Shown here piece by piece: positions 8,066-14,157 of a stretch of 36,640 nt of DNA. The position numbers and the translations under genes are program-made. The stretch's first letter is position 1. The number at the start of each line of letters is the position of its first letter. The notes beneath the pieces were generated by a model. That model did not search any database, had not been told where the DNA came from, and saw only the letters and a list, made by a program, of their open reading frames with translations. Source of the stretch: an uncultured Geobacter sp. (GTDB lineage Bacteria > Desulfobacterota > Desulfuromonadia > Geobacterales > DSM-12255); contig CALMOE010000130.1 of the NCBI GenBank assembly GCA_937871715.1, forward strand, positions 1-36,640, in the 5' to 3' direction.

Positions 8066-9130
8066 TCACGCCACGGTTTCTCCAATAACCCCCGCCTCGT
8101 CGAAGCTGGCCATTTCGGTCAGCACCTTCACCCCCGCCTCGATCAGGGTCATGGCCAGGGCAGCGCCGGTCCCCTCCCCGAGGCGAAGCTGCAGGTCGAG
8201 GATCGGCTCGGCACCGATCCGCTCCAGCATCACCCGGTGGCCGATCTCCACCGACCTGTGGGCGGCGAAGATGTACTCCCGCACAGTTGGGTGCAGCTCG
8301 CTGGCGATCAGGGCACCGGCGGTGGAGATGAAGCCGTCCACCACCACCGGCAGGCCTGCAGCGGCCCCCCCCAGGACAAGTCCGGCGATGCCGGCAATCT
8401 CCAGTCCACCAACCTTGGCCAGCACGTCCAGGGGGTCTGCCGGGTCTGGCCTGTTGATCTCCAGGCCGGCCTCGATGGCCTGTATCTTCCGCTCCAGGGC
8501 GGCATCGCCGATGCCAGTCCCACGATGGGTCAGATCACGCACCCCCATGCCGGAGAAGGCGGCGATTATCGCCGAAGATGGGGTGGTATTGCCGATCCCC
8601 ATCTCTCCAGTGCCGAGCATGGTCACCCCCTCGTCCTTGGCCTCCAGGGCAAGCTCGATGCCGACCTCCAGGGCCCGGACAGCTTCCTCCCTGGTCATGG
8701 CCGGCCCCTTGGCAAGATTGGCCGTCCCCCTGGCGACCTTGCGGTCGATCAGCCCCGGCAGGCCGCCGAAGTCAAAGTCCACCCCCATGTCCACGACCCT
8801 CACCTCTGCACCGCCGTGGCGGGCGAGGACGTTCACCCCGGCGCCCCCCTTAAGGAAATTGAAAACCATCTGGGGGGTGACCTCCTTGGGGAAAGCGGAG
8901 ACCCCCTCCTCCACCACCCCGTGGTCGCCGGCGAAGGTGAAGATCACCTTCTTCCCCGGCCTCGGGGATAGCGTGCCGCTGATAGCGGCAACACGGCGAC
9001 CGAACTCCTCCAGGCGGCCGAGGGCGCCGAGGGGCTTGGTCTTGTTATCCAGCTTTGCCTGGGCCCTGCTGAGCAGATCGCTATCCACCGGGGATATGCG
9101 CGCCAGGGTTGCTTCGAGAAGTTTCATCAT
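8066..9130 (-). CDS. cobT: Nicotinate-nucleotide:dimethylbenzimidazole phosphoribosyltransferase CobT
   Basis: CobT activates the lower-ligand base by transferring phosphoribose from nicotinate mononucleotide, giving an alpha-ribazole phosphate. The 354 residues show [39 protein letters not shown] and, near the C-terminus, LGEGTGAA, whose Glu (about 319) is the catalytic base. CobT enzymes accept several benzimidazoles, so the enzyme would fit a 5-hydroxybenzimidazole product from the ThiC-like protein in the same operon. Two consecutive ATG codons follow AAGGAGCAG; the second (9127) has the better Shine-Dalgarno spacing. Confidence 0.95.
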   Translation of the reverse strand: MMKLLEATLARISPVDSDLLSRAQAKLDNKTKPLGALGRLEEFGRRVAAISGTLSPRPGKKVIFTFAGDHGVVEEGVSAFPKEVTPQMVFNFLKGGAGVNVLARHGGAEVRVVDMGVDFDFGGLPGLIDRKVARGTANLAKGPAMTREEAVRALEVGIELALEAKDEGVTMLGTGEMGIGNTTPSSAIIAAFSGMGVRDLTHRGTGIGDAALERKIQAIEAGLEINRPDPADPLDVLAKVGGLEIAGIAGLVLGGAAAGLPVVVDGFISTAGALIASELHPTVREYIFAAHRSVEIGHRVMLERIGAEPILDLQLRLGEGTGAALAMTLIEAGVKVLTEMASFDEAGVIGETVA

Positions 9131-9165
9131 CTGCTCCTTAACATAAAATTCGGCTCAAGGCGTCC

Positions 9166-9214
9166 GGCTAAGGGCCAAGGGGAAAAGACCGCCTTTAGCC
9201 CTGCGCCTTTAGCC
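9166..9214. repeat. Short repeat cluster between cobU and cobT
   Basis: Two direct copies of CGCCTTTAGCC (9190-9200 and 9204-9214, three bases apart) are preceded by an inverted copy GGCTAAGGGC (9166-9175). The inverted copy can pair with either direct copy over 10 bases with one G-U pair, so two alternative hairpins are possible in the cobU-cobT intercistronic RNA. There is no T tract, so this does not look like an intrinsic terminator. An mRNA-stability or processing element is possible but unproven. The first repeat abuts the cobU stop codon. Confidence 0.5.
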
Positions 9215-9735
9215 TATTTCAATCTGATCGGCAACCCGGAAAAGAGCGCCCAGGCCTCGTCCGCGGCTGCTGCGAGAATTTCGTTGGCCTCACCGGCCAG
9301 GTCGCGGAATTTCCTTGCCAGCCGGTTGTCGGGGACGATCCCCATCCCCACCTCGTTGGTGACGAGGATGACCGGCGTGCCCAGGGAGGGGAGGAGCGCC
9401 GCCAGTCGCCGCACCTCCGCCAGCACCGGTGCCGGCTCTTCCGCGTGGTGGAAGAGGAGGTTGCTGAGCCAGAGCGTGACGCAGTCCACCAGGGTGGCGC
9501 TAAAAAAGCCGTCATGACCCTGGAGCACCCCGACCAGGTCGAGGGGCTCCTCGATGGTCTGCCAGTCGTCGCCGCGCCGCGCACGGTGGCGCACGATCCT
9601 CTCGGCCATCTCCCCGTCCCCGGCAGAGCCGGTGGCAACGTAGAGAAGCGGTGCACCGCGGGAGAGGGCCAGCTCCTCAGCCAGGCGGCTCTTGCCGCTG
9701 CGCGCCCCGCCGGTAATGAATATGGTTTTTGCCAT
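9214..9735 (-). CDS. cobU: Adenosylcobinamide kinase / guanylyltransferase CobU
   Basis: CobU phosphorylates adenosylcobinamide and then guanylylates it to adenosylcobinamide-GDP. The 173-residue product has P-loop GGARSGKS (residues 9-16), RIVRHRARRGDDW with His50 at the position of the guanylylated His of the Salmonella enzyme, VDCVTLWLSN (Walker B-like), and VTNEVGMGIVPDNRLAR. It is the first gene after the cobalamin riboswitch. The ATG at 9735 lies one base after a T6 tract that ends the leader terminator, so the ribosome-binding site must be inside the terminator's 3' arm (AAGGCGGGG). An in-frame extension into the leader exists but is not conserved-looking. Confidence 0.95.
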   Translation of the reverse strand: MAKTIFITGGARSGKSRLAEELALSRGAPLLYVATGSAGDGEMAERIVRHRARRGDDWQTIEEPLDLVGVLQGHDGFFSATLVDCVTLWLSNLLFHHAEEPAPVLAEVRRLAALLPSLGTPVILVTNEVGMGIVPDNRLARKFRDLAGEANEILAAAADEAWALFSGLPIRLK

Positions 9736-9736
9736 G

Positions 9737-9768
9737 AAAAAACCCCGCCTTCGCAAGTAAGACGGGGT
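9737..9768 (-). terminator. Intrinsic terminator / expression platform of the cobalamin riboswitch
   Basis: On the minus strand ACCCCGTCTT (9768-9759) and AAGGCGGGGT (9751-9742) form a 10-base-pair stem, including one G-U pair, with a 7-base loop, followed by T6. The 3' arm contains the only plausible Shine-Dalgarno sequence of cobU, so folding should stop transcription and also hide the ribosome-binding site. A second, exact copy of ACCCCGTCTT lies just upstream (9785-9776) and could pair with the same 3' arm. Confidence 0.8.
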
Positions 9769-9820
9769 CCATATAAAGACGGGGTGCCCGGCGCCTCTCC
9801 TGCGGAGGTCCTTCAGCATA

Positions 9821-9985
9821 CAGCCGGGCAGGTTTCCTGACTTGCGGATCGCTTTACTCGCCGCGCCTTCCCGATAAGATCAGTGGCATCATTTGCGGCT
9901 TTCATCACCGTTCACAGTTGCGGGACAGTGGGGGATTCGCACCCCCTTCCCTTTTAACCGGCGTGGAGACGCCGGCACCTGGCTG
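9821..9985 (-). promoter_or_regulatory. Cobalamin riboswitch (adenosylcobalamin aptamer)
   Basis: Reading the minus strand, the element contains a closing helix CAGCC/GGCTG (9985-9981 with 9825-9821), a local hairpin CCGGCG-loop-CGCCGG, the core GGGAAGGGGGTGCGAATC with CCCCCACTGTCCCGCAACTGTG, and the B12 box AAGTCAGGAAACCTGCC (9844-9828). This order and these conserved blocks match the cobalamin riboswitch class. It lies between a promoter and the terminator at the start of the cob/cbi operon, so binding of adenosylcobalamin is expected to reduce expression of all twelve-plus downstream genes, including cobalt import. Confidence 0.95.
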
Positions 9986-10009
9986 GATAACTATTCGAAT
10001 GTGCGTTAT

Positions 10010-10038
10010 TTTCTAGCAGAGGCGCAGAAAATTGTCAA
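10010..10038 (-). promoter_or_regulatory. Promoter of the cob/cbi operon
   Basis: On the minus strand a perfect -35 TTGACA (10038-10033) is followed after 17 bases by TAGAAA (10015-10010) as the -10. Transcription would begin near 10003, about 20 bases before the first conserved helix of the cobalamin riboswitch, which is the expected arrangement. Confidence 0.75.
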
Positions 10039-10078
10039 TCTGATTGTGTGCCGCTATCTTCGGGCCAACCATTCCCCC

Positions 10079-10660
10079 CTAAGGGAGCAGAGCCTCAATC
10101 CTTGCCCACACCCCTTCCACCCCCTCACGGGAGAGGGCTGAAAAACAGCAGAGTTCGCCCCTTGCCACGCCGAGCACCCCGGAGATGGCCTCCAGCTGCT
10201 TGGCACGCTCGTTCTTCGACACCTTGTCGCACTTGGTGATGACGATGATGGGGGTGATGCCATAGGCCCGGAGCCAGGAGAGCATCTGCAGGTCCTCCTC
10301 ACCGGGGGTGCGGCGCACGTCGATGATGAGCACCACCCCCTTGAGGTTCGGCCGGCGGGAAAGGTAGGTTTCCATCATCGGCCCCCACTCCTTTTTCACC
10401 GCCAGGGGGACCTTGGCAAAGCCGTAGCCGGGGAGGTCCACCAGGGTAAAGGTGCCGTTCACGTCGAAGAAGTTGATCAGCTGGGTACGCCCCGGAGTCG
10501 AGCTGGTGCGGACCAGGCTCTTGCGGTTCACCAGAACATTGATAAGGGACGATTTCCCCACGTTGGAGCGCCCGGCAAAGGCTATTTCCGGCTGGTCACC
10601 CTCCGGATAGTGGGACGGCTTCGTGCCGCTCTTTATGAACGTGGCTGTCTTGACATGCAT
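10079..10660 (-). CDS. engB: Ribosome biogenesis GTPase EngB (YsxC/YihA)
   Basis: EngB is a small TRAFAC GTPase needed for maturation of the large ribosomal subunit. The 193 residues contain G1 GRSNVGKS (30-37), the G2 region [14 protein letters not shown]3 [11 protein letters not shown]4 TKCDK and G5 FSALSREG. The open frame runs upstream to 10735, but the ATG at 10660 follows a GGAG with nine-base spacing, gives the usual N-terminus, and lies 16 bases from a predicted transcription start. The stop lies close to the cob operon promoter (10010-10038), and both are on the minus strand, so readthrough into the riboswitch leader is conceivable. Confidence 0.94.
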   Translation of the reverse strand: MHVKTATFIKSGTKPSHYPEGDQPEIAFAGRSNVGKSSLINVLVNRKSLVRTSSTPGRTQLINFFDVNGTFTLVDLPGYGFAKVPLAVKKEWGPMMETYLSRRPNLKGVVLIIDVRRTPGEEDLQMLSWLRAYGITPIIVITKCDKVSKNERAKQLEAISGVLGVARGELCCFSALSREGVEGVWARIEALLP

Positions 10661-10682
10661 GTTTTCTTTCTCCAGTCGCGCC

Positions 10683-10710
10683 ATTATACCGGTTTGCCCC
10701 GGCGAAGCAA
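10683..10710 (-). promoter_or_regulatory. Promoter of engB
   Basis: On the minus strand a perfect -10 TATAAT (10688-10683) lies 16 bases after TTGCTT (10710-10705). Transcription would start near 10676, leaving a short leader containing the GGAG ribosome-binding site of engB. Confidence 0.65.
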
Positions 10711-10725
10711 CCGGCAACTTTTCCC

Positions 10726-10757
10726 TTGACAGCAACGGGGGGCTTCTGCCATATAGC
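10726..10757 (+). promoter_or_regulatory. Candidate promoter of the aroF leader
   Basis: A perfect TTGACA (10726-10731) precedes either CATATA (10750-10755, 18-base spacing) or TATAGC (10752-10757, 20-base spacing). Either would start transcription around 10762-10764, that is, at or next to the ATG of the aromatic leader peptide. The -10 element is weak, so the exact start is uncertain. Confidence 0.45.
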
Positions 10758-10763
10758 AGACAT

Positions 10764-10856
10764 ATGACTATCAGGGGCTTCTTTAACTTTGCAAACTTTT
10801 ACTTTTGGTGCGGCTTTTATTTTGGGCCGTCCGCCCGGGTACAAGGTTTGTCCTGA
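10764..10856 (+). CDS. Aromatic-rich leader peptide, probable attenuator of aroF
   Basis: A 30-codon frame encodes a peptide whose residues 6-20 read [15 protein letters not shown]: seven Phe, two Tyr and one Trp in fifteen positions. Six of the seven Phe codons are TTT, while the adjacent aroF gene uses almost only TTC, so decoding here should be unusually sensitive to charged tRNA supply. The stop (10854-10856) lies 25 bases before a terminator hairpin upstream of aroF, the first enzyme of aromatic amino-acid synthesis. This is the layout of pheL/trpL-type attenuation. No good Shine-Dalgarno sequence is visible; the predicted transcription start at about the ATG suggests leaderless translation. 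The frame is open further upstream, so openness alone is not evidence. Confidence 0.75.
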   Translation: MTIRGFFNFANFYFWCGFYFGPSARVQGLS

Positions 10857-10881
10857 GAAGCAGTGCCAGATCAACAGACCG

Positions 10882-10920
10882 AAAGCCGAGGGTGGACCGA
10901 CAAGTTCCCTCGGCTTTTTT
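10882..10920 (+). terminator. Attenuator terminator upstream of aroF
   Basis: AAAGCCGAGGG (10882-10892) pairs with CCCTCGGCTTT (10907-10917), and the T run extends to 10920. The upstream segment GTCCGCCC (10829-10836), located between the last aromatic codon and the leader stop, can pair with GGGTGGAC (10890-10897) over eight bases with one G-U pair. That overlaps the 5' arm and would act as an antiterminator when a ribosome stalls on the aromatic codons. Confidence 0.75.
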
Positions 10921-10934
10921 CATGCTACATCGTT

Positions 10935-10964
10935 AAAGGGCCGGGGGAAACCTCCGGCCCTTTT
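10935..10964 (+). terminator. Second terminator-like hairpin before aroF
   Basis: AAAGGGCCGG (10935-10944) and CCGGCCCTTT (10954-10963) form a perfect 10-base-pair stem with a nine-base loop, followed by a short T run. It lies between the attenuator terminator and the aroF ribosome-binding site (AAAGGAG at 10985). It may be a second attenuation hairpin or a backup terminator. Confidence 0.55.
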
Positions 10965-10999
10965 CATTGGCTTTCCTATTTCACAAAGGAGAGAACAGA

Positions 11000-12019
11000 A
11001 TGATAATCGTCATGAAAGCAGGTGCGGGAAAGAAAGAGAAGGACGAAGTATTGAAACGAATCAGGGAGCTTGGCTACACCCCCCATGTAATCCACGGCAC
11101 AACACGGGATGTCATCGGCGCAATCGGCGACGAGCGGGGGAAACTGGTGCTCCAGTCCATCGAGTCCATGAACGGGGTGGAGAGCGTCGTCCCGATCCTC
11201 CAGCCCTACAAGCTCGCCTCCAAGGAGGTCATGAAGGATTCCAGCATCATCCGCATCAGTGAAAACCTTAGCATAGGCGGCTCCAAGATCGTGGTCATGG
11301 CCGGCCCCTGCTCGGTGGAGAGCGAGAAGCAGATCATCGAGAGCGCCGAAGCGGTCAAGGCAGCCGGGGCAGACATGCTCCGCGGCGGGGCCTTCAAGCC
11401 GCGCACCTCCCCCTACTCCTTCCAGGGGCTGGAAGAGGATGGGCTAAGGCTCCTGGCCAAGGCCAGGGAGATCACCGGCCTCCCCTTCGTCACCGAGGTG
11501 ATCAACCCGGAAACGGCCGACCTTGTGGCCGAGTACGCCGACATGCTGCAGATCGGCGCCCGCAACTCCCAGAACTTCGCCCTTCTGAAGAAGGTGGGGC
11601 AACTGCGCAAGCCGGTCCTCCTCAAGCGGGGGATGGCCATGACCATACAGGAGCTCTTGATGAGCGCCGAGTACATTCTGGCAGAGGGGAACCAGTCAGT
11701 CATCCTCTGCGAGCGCGGCATCCGCACCTTCGAGACCGCGACCCGCAACACCCTGGACCTCTCCGCCATCCCCGCGCTACGCAGCAAGACCCATCTCCCC
11801 ATCGTCATCGACCCTTCCCACGGCACCGGCAACCACCACTACGTCGGCCCCATGTCCCTGGCGGCCGTGGCGGCAGGGGCTGACGGCCTGATCATCGAAG
11901 TCCACCCCGATCCGGAGCACGCCTCCAGCGACGGCCCCCAGTCCCTCAAGCCTGCCAAGTTCGCCGAGCTGATGAACAAGATGCGCCGGGTTGCCGAGGC
12001 CGTGGACAAAACCATCTGA
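11000..12019 (+). CDS. aroF: 3-deoxy-D-arabino-heptulosonate 7-phosphate synthase (AroF/AroG type I-beta)
   Basis: This enzyme condenses phosphoenolpyruvate and erythrose 4-phosphate, the committed step of the shikimate pathway. The 339 residues consist of an N-terminal ferredoxin-like regulatory domain (about 1-70, [20 protein letters not shown]) as in Thermotoga-type enzymes, then the TIM barrel with AGPCSVES (101-108), [13 protein letters not shown] (129-141), LLKRGM and DPSHGTG. The N-terminal domain is the known site of feedback inhibition by Tyr or Phe in this subfamily. The start ATG follows AAAGGAG with good spacing. The aromatic leader peptide and terminators upstream suggest that transcription is also controlled by aromatic amino-acid supply. 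Confidence 0.95.
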   Translation: MIIVMKAGAGKKEKDEVLKRIRELGYTPHVIHGTTRDVIGAIGDERGKLVLQSIESMNGVESVVPILQPYKLASKEVMKDSSIIRISENLSIGGSKIVVMAGPCSVESEKQIIESAEAVKAAGADMLRGGAFKPRTSPYSFQGLEEDGLRLLAKAREITGLPFVTEVINPETADLVAEYADMLQIGARNSQNFALLKKVGQLRKPVLLKRGMAMTIQELLMSAEYILAEGNQSVILCERGIRTFETATRNTLDLSAIPALRSKTHLPIVIDPSHGTGNHHYVGPMSLAAVAAGADGLIIEVHPDPEHASSDGPQSLKPAKFAELMNKMRRVAEAVDKTI

Positions 12020-12059
12020 AGATGTAATGTATCATTGTAATTTAATCCAAGGAGGGATC

Positions 12060-12533
12060 ATGAAACGTCTAACCGTAACATTGATGGCTCTCATTCTGCT
12101 CCTCACCGCCACCTTCATCTGGGGCGGCCAGCAGCCTGCCGATGCCGAGGCGGTGCGCAGCGAGGCGGTCAAGGGGTTCGAAGAGATCCTTGACCTGTGG
12201 CGGGACGGGAGATTCGACGAGCTCTACAACCGGACCCTGATCAGCGGCAAGGATACCAAGGAGTCTTTCACCAGGAGGATGTCCTCCGCCAGGCTGAAAC
12301 CCTCCTGCTGCTGGGAGAAGATGCAGGATGTGGGGGTAAGCGTGAGAAGCGGGTCTAGCGTGGTGATCAGGGCCAGGCTGGGCCTGGACGGCCCCGGTGA
12401 TATGGAGTTCAAGACAAAGTCTTTCAAGCTTTCCAAGGAGGACGGGATCTGGAGGATCGCCAGGAGCGAGATACTCGCCCTGGCCGAGGCCAGGAAGAAG
12501 GGTGGCAAACAGCGCCGCAGCAAGGTCAAATAG
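12060..12533 (+). CDS. Small secreted protein of unknown function
   Basis: I do not recognise this 157-residue protein. It starts with a clear Sec signal (KRLTVTLMALILLLTATFIW, cleavage probably near ADA-EA at about residue 29) and has no lipobox Cys. The mature part begins with a helix-rich segment (VKGFEEILDLWRDGRFDELY), has a CC pair in SCCWEKMQ, and ends in a strand-rich part (DMEFKTKSFKLSKEDGIWRI) and a basic tail. This pattern suggests an NTF2-like or DUF4878-like fold, but that is a guess. AAGGAGGGATC precedes the ATG. It lies 40 bases after aroF and may be co-transcribed; convergent to it is a histidine kinase gene. Confidence 0.75.
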   Translation: MKRLTVTLMALILLLTATFIWGGQQPADAEAVRSEAVKGFEEILDLWRDGRFDELYNRTLISGKDTKESFTRRMSSARLKPSCCWEKMQDVGVSVRSGSSVVIRARLGLDGPGDMEFKTKSFKLSKEDGIWRIARSEILALAEARKKGGKQRRSKVK

Positions 12534-12568
12534 GGTAAGTTTGGGGGGATGGCCGGGTCCCCCTGCTC

Positions 12569-14017
12569 TCAGCTGTAAACCGGCAGTGAGAAGGAGAAGA
12601 CGCTCCCCTTTGGAGCCCGCGGCTCAACCCATATTCTGCCTCCGTGGGCCTCGACTATCTCCTTCACCAGGGCAAGCCCAAGTCCGGTGCCGCCAACCAT
12701 GCGGCGGTCGGTATTATCCACCCGGAAGAACCTCTCGAAGACCTTCTCACGCACCTCTGCAGGGATGCCGATCCCCTCGTCAGCCACGGTGATGACTACC
12801 AGGTCATCGACTTGGGAGGCGCCGACCACTACGGCACTCCCGGGTGGTGAGTATTTGCAGGCATTTGAGAGAAGGTTAATCATCACCTGGTGGAGCTTCT
12901 CACTGTCCCCCTTTACCGGGGGGAGGTCCGGAGGGCACTCCACGCTGACCCGGTGCATCCCCCTGTTGATGGTGAAGAGCTGCACCCCGTGCCGCAGCAG
13001 CCCCTCCACCTCAACCATTTCGTAGCGCCCCGTCCCCGCCTGCCCCCTTAGCCTCTGCATGTCAAGGAAGTTGCCGATCAGTTCGTTCAGCCGCTCGGTC
13101 TCCTTGTGGATGGTCTGCAGAATCTCCTTCGTCTTTTCACAGTCCAGTTCGTTTTCCAGGAGAAACTCGGTAAAACCGAGCATGGCGGTCAGGGGGGTGC
13201 GCATCTCGTGACTCACCGCGGAGATCATCTCGTCCTTGAGTCTCTCCATCTCCTTGATGTCGGTGATGTCGATGGCGATCTGCAGCCTTACCAGGCGGCC
13301 ATCGGTCCACTCGATGGCCCTGTCCGTCCACTGATACCATCTGCCGTTACGGCTGTTAAGATGCTCGCTGGTAACCACCGCCTGGGGATGGCCGTCACTC
13401 ACCAGCTGTTGGTTGGTGCAGAAGTCGCACGGCCCCAACTGGTCGTCTTGGAAGAAATGGTAGCAACGCCGCTCCTTCCAGTCATCCCCGAAGATCATCG
13501 CCGCATAAGGGTTCATGTAGAGGATTTCGTAGCTATTCATGTCAGCGACGTAAACCACTGCGCTCATGGAGTCGAATATGGTTTTGAACTGGGCGAATTG
13601 CCGGTTGAGGGCAACCTCCGCCTCCCGTCGCCTCCGACGCTCGTCAGCCTCCCTGATCTCCCGCTCTATGGCCGGAGTAAGCCGGGAGAGATTCTGCTTC
13701 ATGACGTAATCGTGGGCGCCGGCCTTCATGGCCGCCACAGCCTGGTCCTCGCCGATCTTGCCTGAGACGACTATGAACGGCAGATCCCGGCCGCTCTCCT
13801 GGAGGATCTTCAGGGCCGCAAGGGCGCTGAAGCCTGGCATGTTGTAATCGGAGGAGATAACGTCCCACTGACGTTCGGAGAGGGCTAACCGCATGGCATC
13901 GGCGGTGCATACCGCTGCGTATTCCGGCTCGTAACCACCCTTGCGCAGCTCGTGGAGCAGGAGAAAGAGGTCGTCGTCCGAATCCTCGACTATGAGTATC
14001 CTCAGGGGATTTGCCAT
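12569..14017 (-). CDS. REC-PAS-histidine kinase
   Basis: This 482-residue protein begins with a response-regulator receiver domain (acidic pocket E11-D12, phosphoacceptor D57 in ISSDYNMPG, K107). A linker helix (residues 118-140) leads to a PAS domain (about 141-255) and a histidine kinase core with H270 (SAVSHEMRTPL), N box HQVMINLLSNACKYS, DEGIGIPAEV and GGTGLGLALV. The PAS domain contains Cys185 and the pair GPCDFC (Cys197, Cys200), which could bind metal or respond to redox. No membrane segment is present, so it is cytoplasmic. A receiver in front of a kinase suggests that it is the target of another kinase, with the output kinase passing on the signal. No partner regulator is adjacent. 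Confidence 0.9.
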   Translation of the reverse strand: MANPLRILIVEDSDDDLFLLLHELRKGGYEPEYAAVCTADAMRLALSERQWDVISSDYNMPGFSALAALKILQESGRDLPFIVVSGKIGEDQAVAAMKAGAHDYVMKQNLSRLTPAIEREIREADERRRRREAEVALNRQFAQFKTIFDSMSAVVYVADMNSYEILYMNPYAAMIFGDDWKERRCYHFFQDDQLGPCDFCTNQQLVSDGHPQAVVTSEHLNSRNGRWYQWTDRAIEWTDGRLVRLQIAIDITDIKEMERLKDEMISAVSHEMRTPLTAMLGFTEFLLENELDCEKTKEILQTIHKETERLNELIGNFLDMQRLRGQAGTGRYEMVEVEGLLRHGVQLFTINRGMHRVSVECPPDLPPVKGDSEKLHQVMINLLSNACKYSPPGSAVVVGASQVDDLVVITVADEGIGIPAEVREKVFERFFRVDNTDRRMVGGTGLGLALVKEIVEAHGGRIWVEPRAPKGSVFSFSLPVYS

Positions 14018-14120
14018 CTGTAACCGCTTTCATGGGATTTTGCTACCGAATGAGTTTAACAGCAAAAAGATGCAACAACAAGCATTACGGGATTAAAACC
14101 GCCACCTTAGATGATGGAGC

Positions 14121-14150
14121 TTGACTCCCCGAAACCCTTTCCGCTAACCT
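14121..14150 (+). promoter_or_regulatory. Promoter of the U32 peptidase-family gene
   Basis: TTGACT (14121-14126) and TAACCT (14145-14150) are 18 bases apart. Transcription would start about 14157-14158, exactly at the ATG of the downstream gene, which has no Shine-Dalgarno sequence. Together these suggest a leaderless transcript. The -10 is a weak match. Confidence 0.45.
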
Positions 14151-14157
14151 GCCTGAT

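Noticed and set aside
9736-9819. In-frame N-terminal extension of cobU through the riboswitch leader
   Set aside because: It crosses the terminator hairpin and adds basic, non-conserved residues; the CobU family N-terminus begins at the ATG at 9735.
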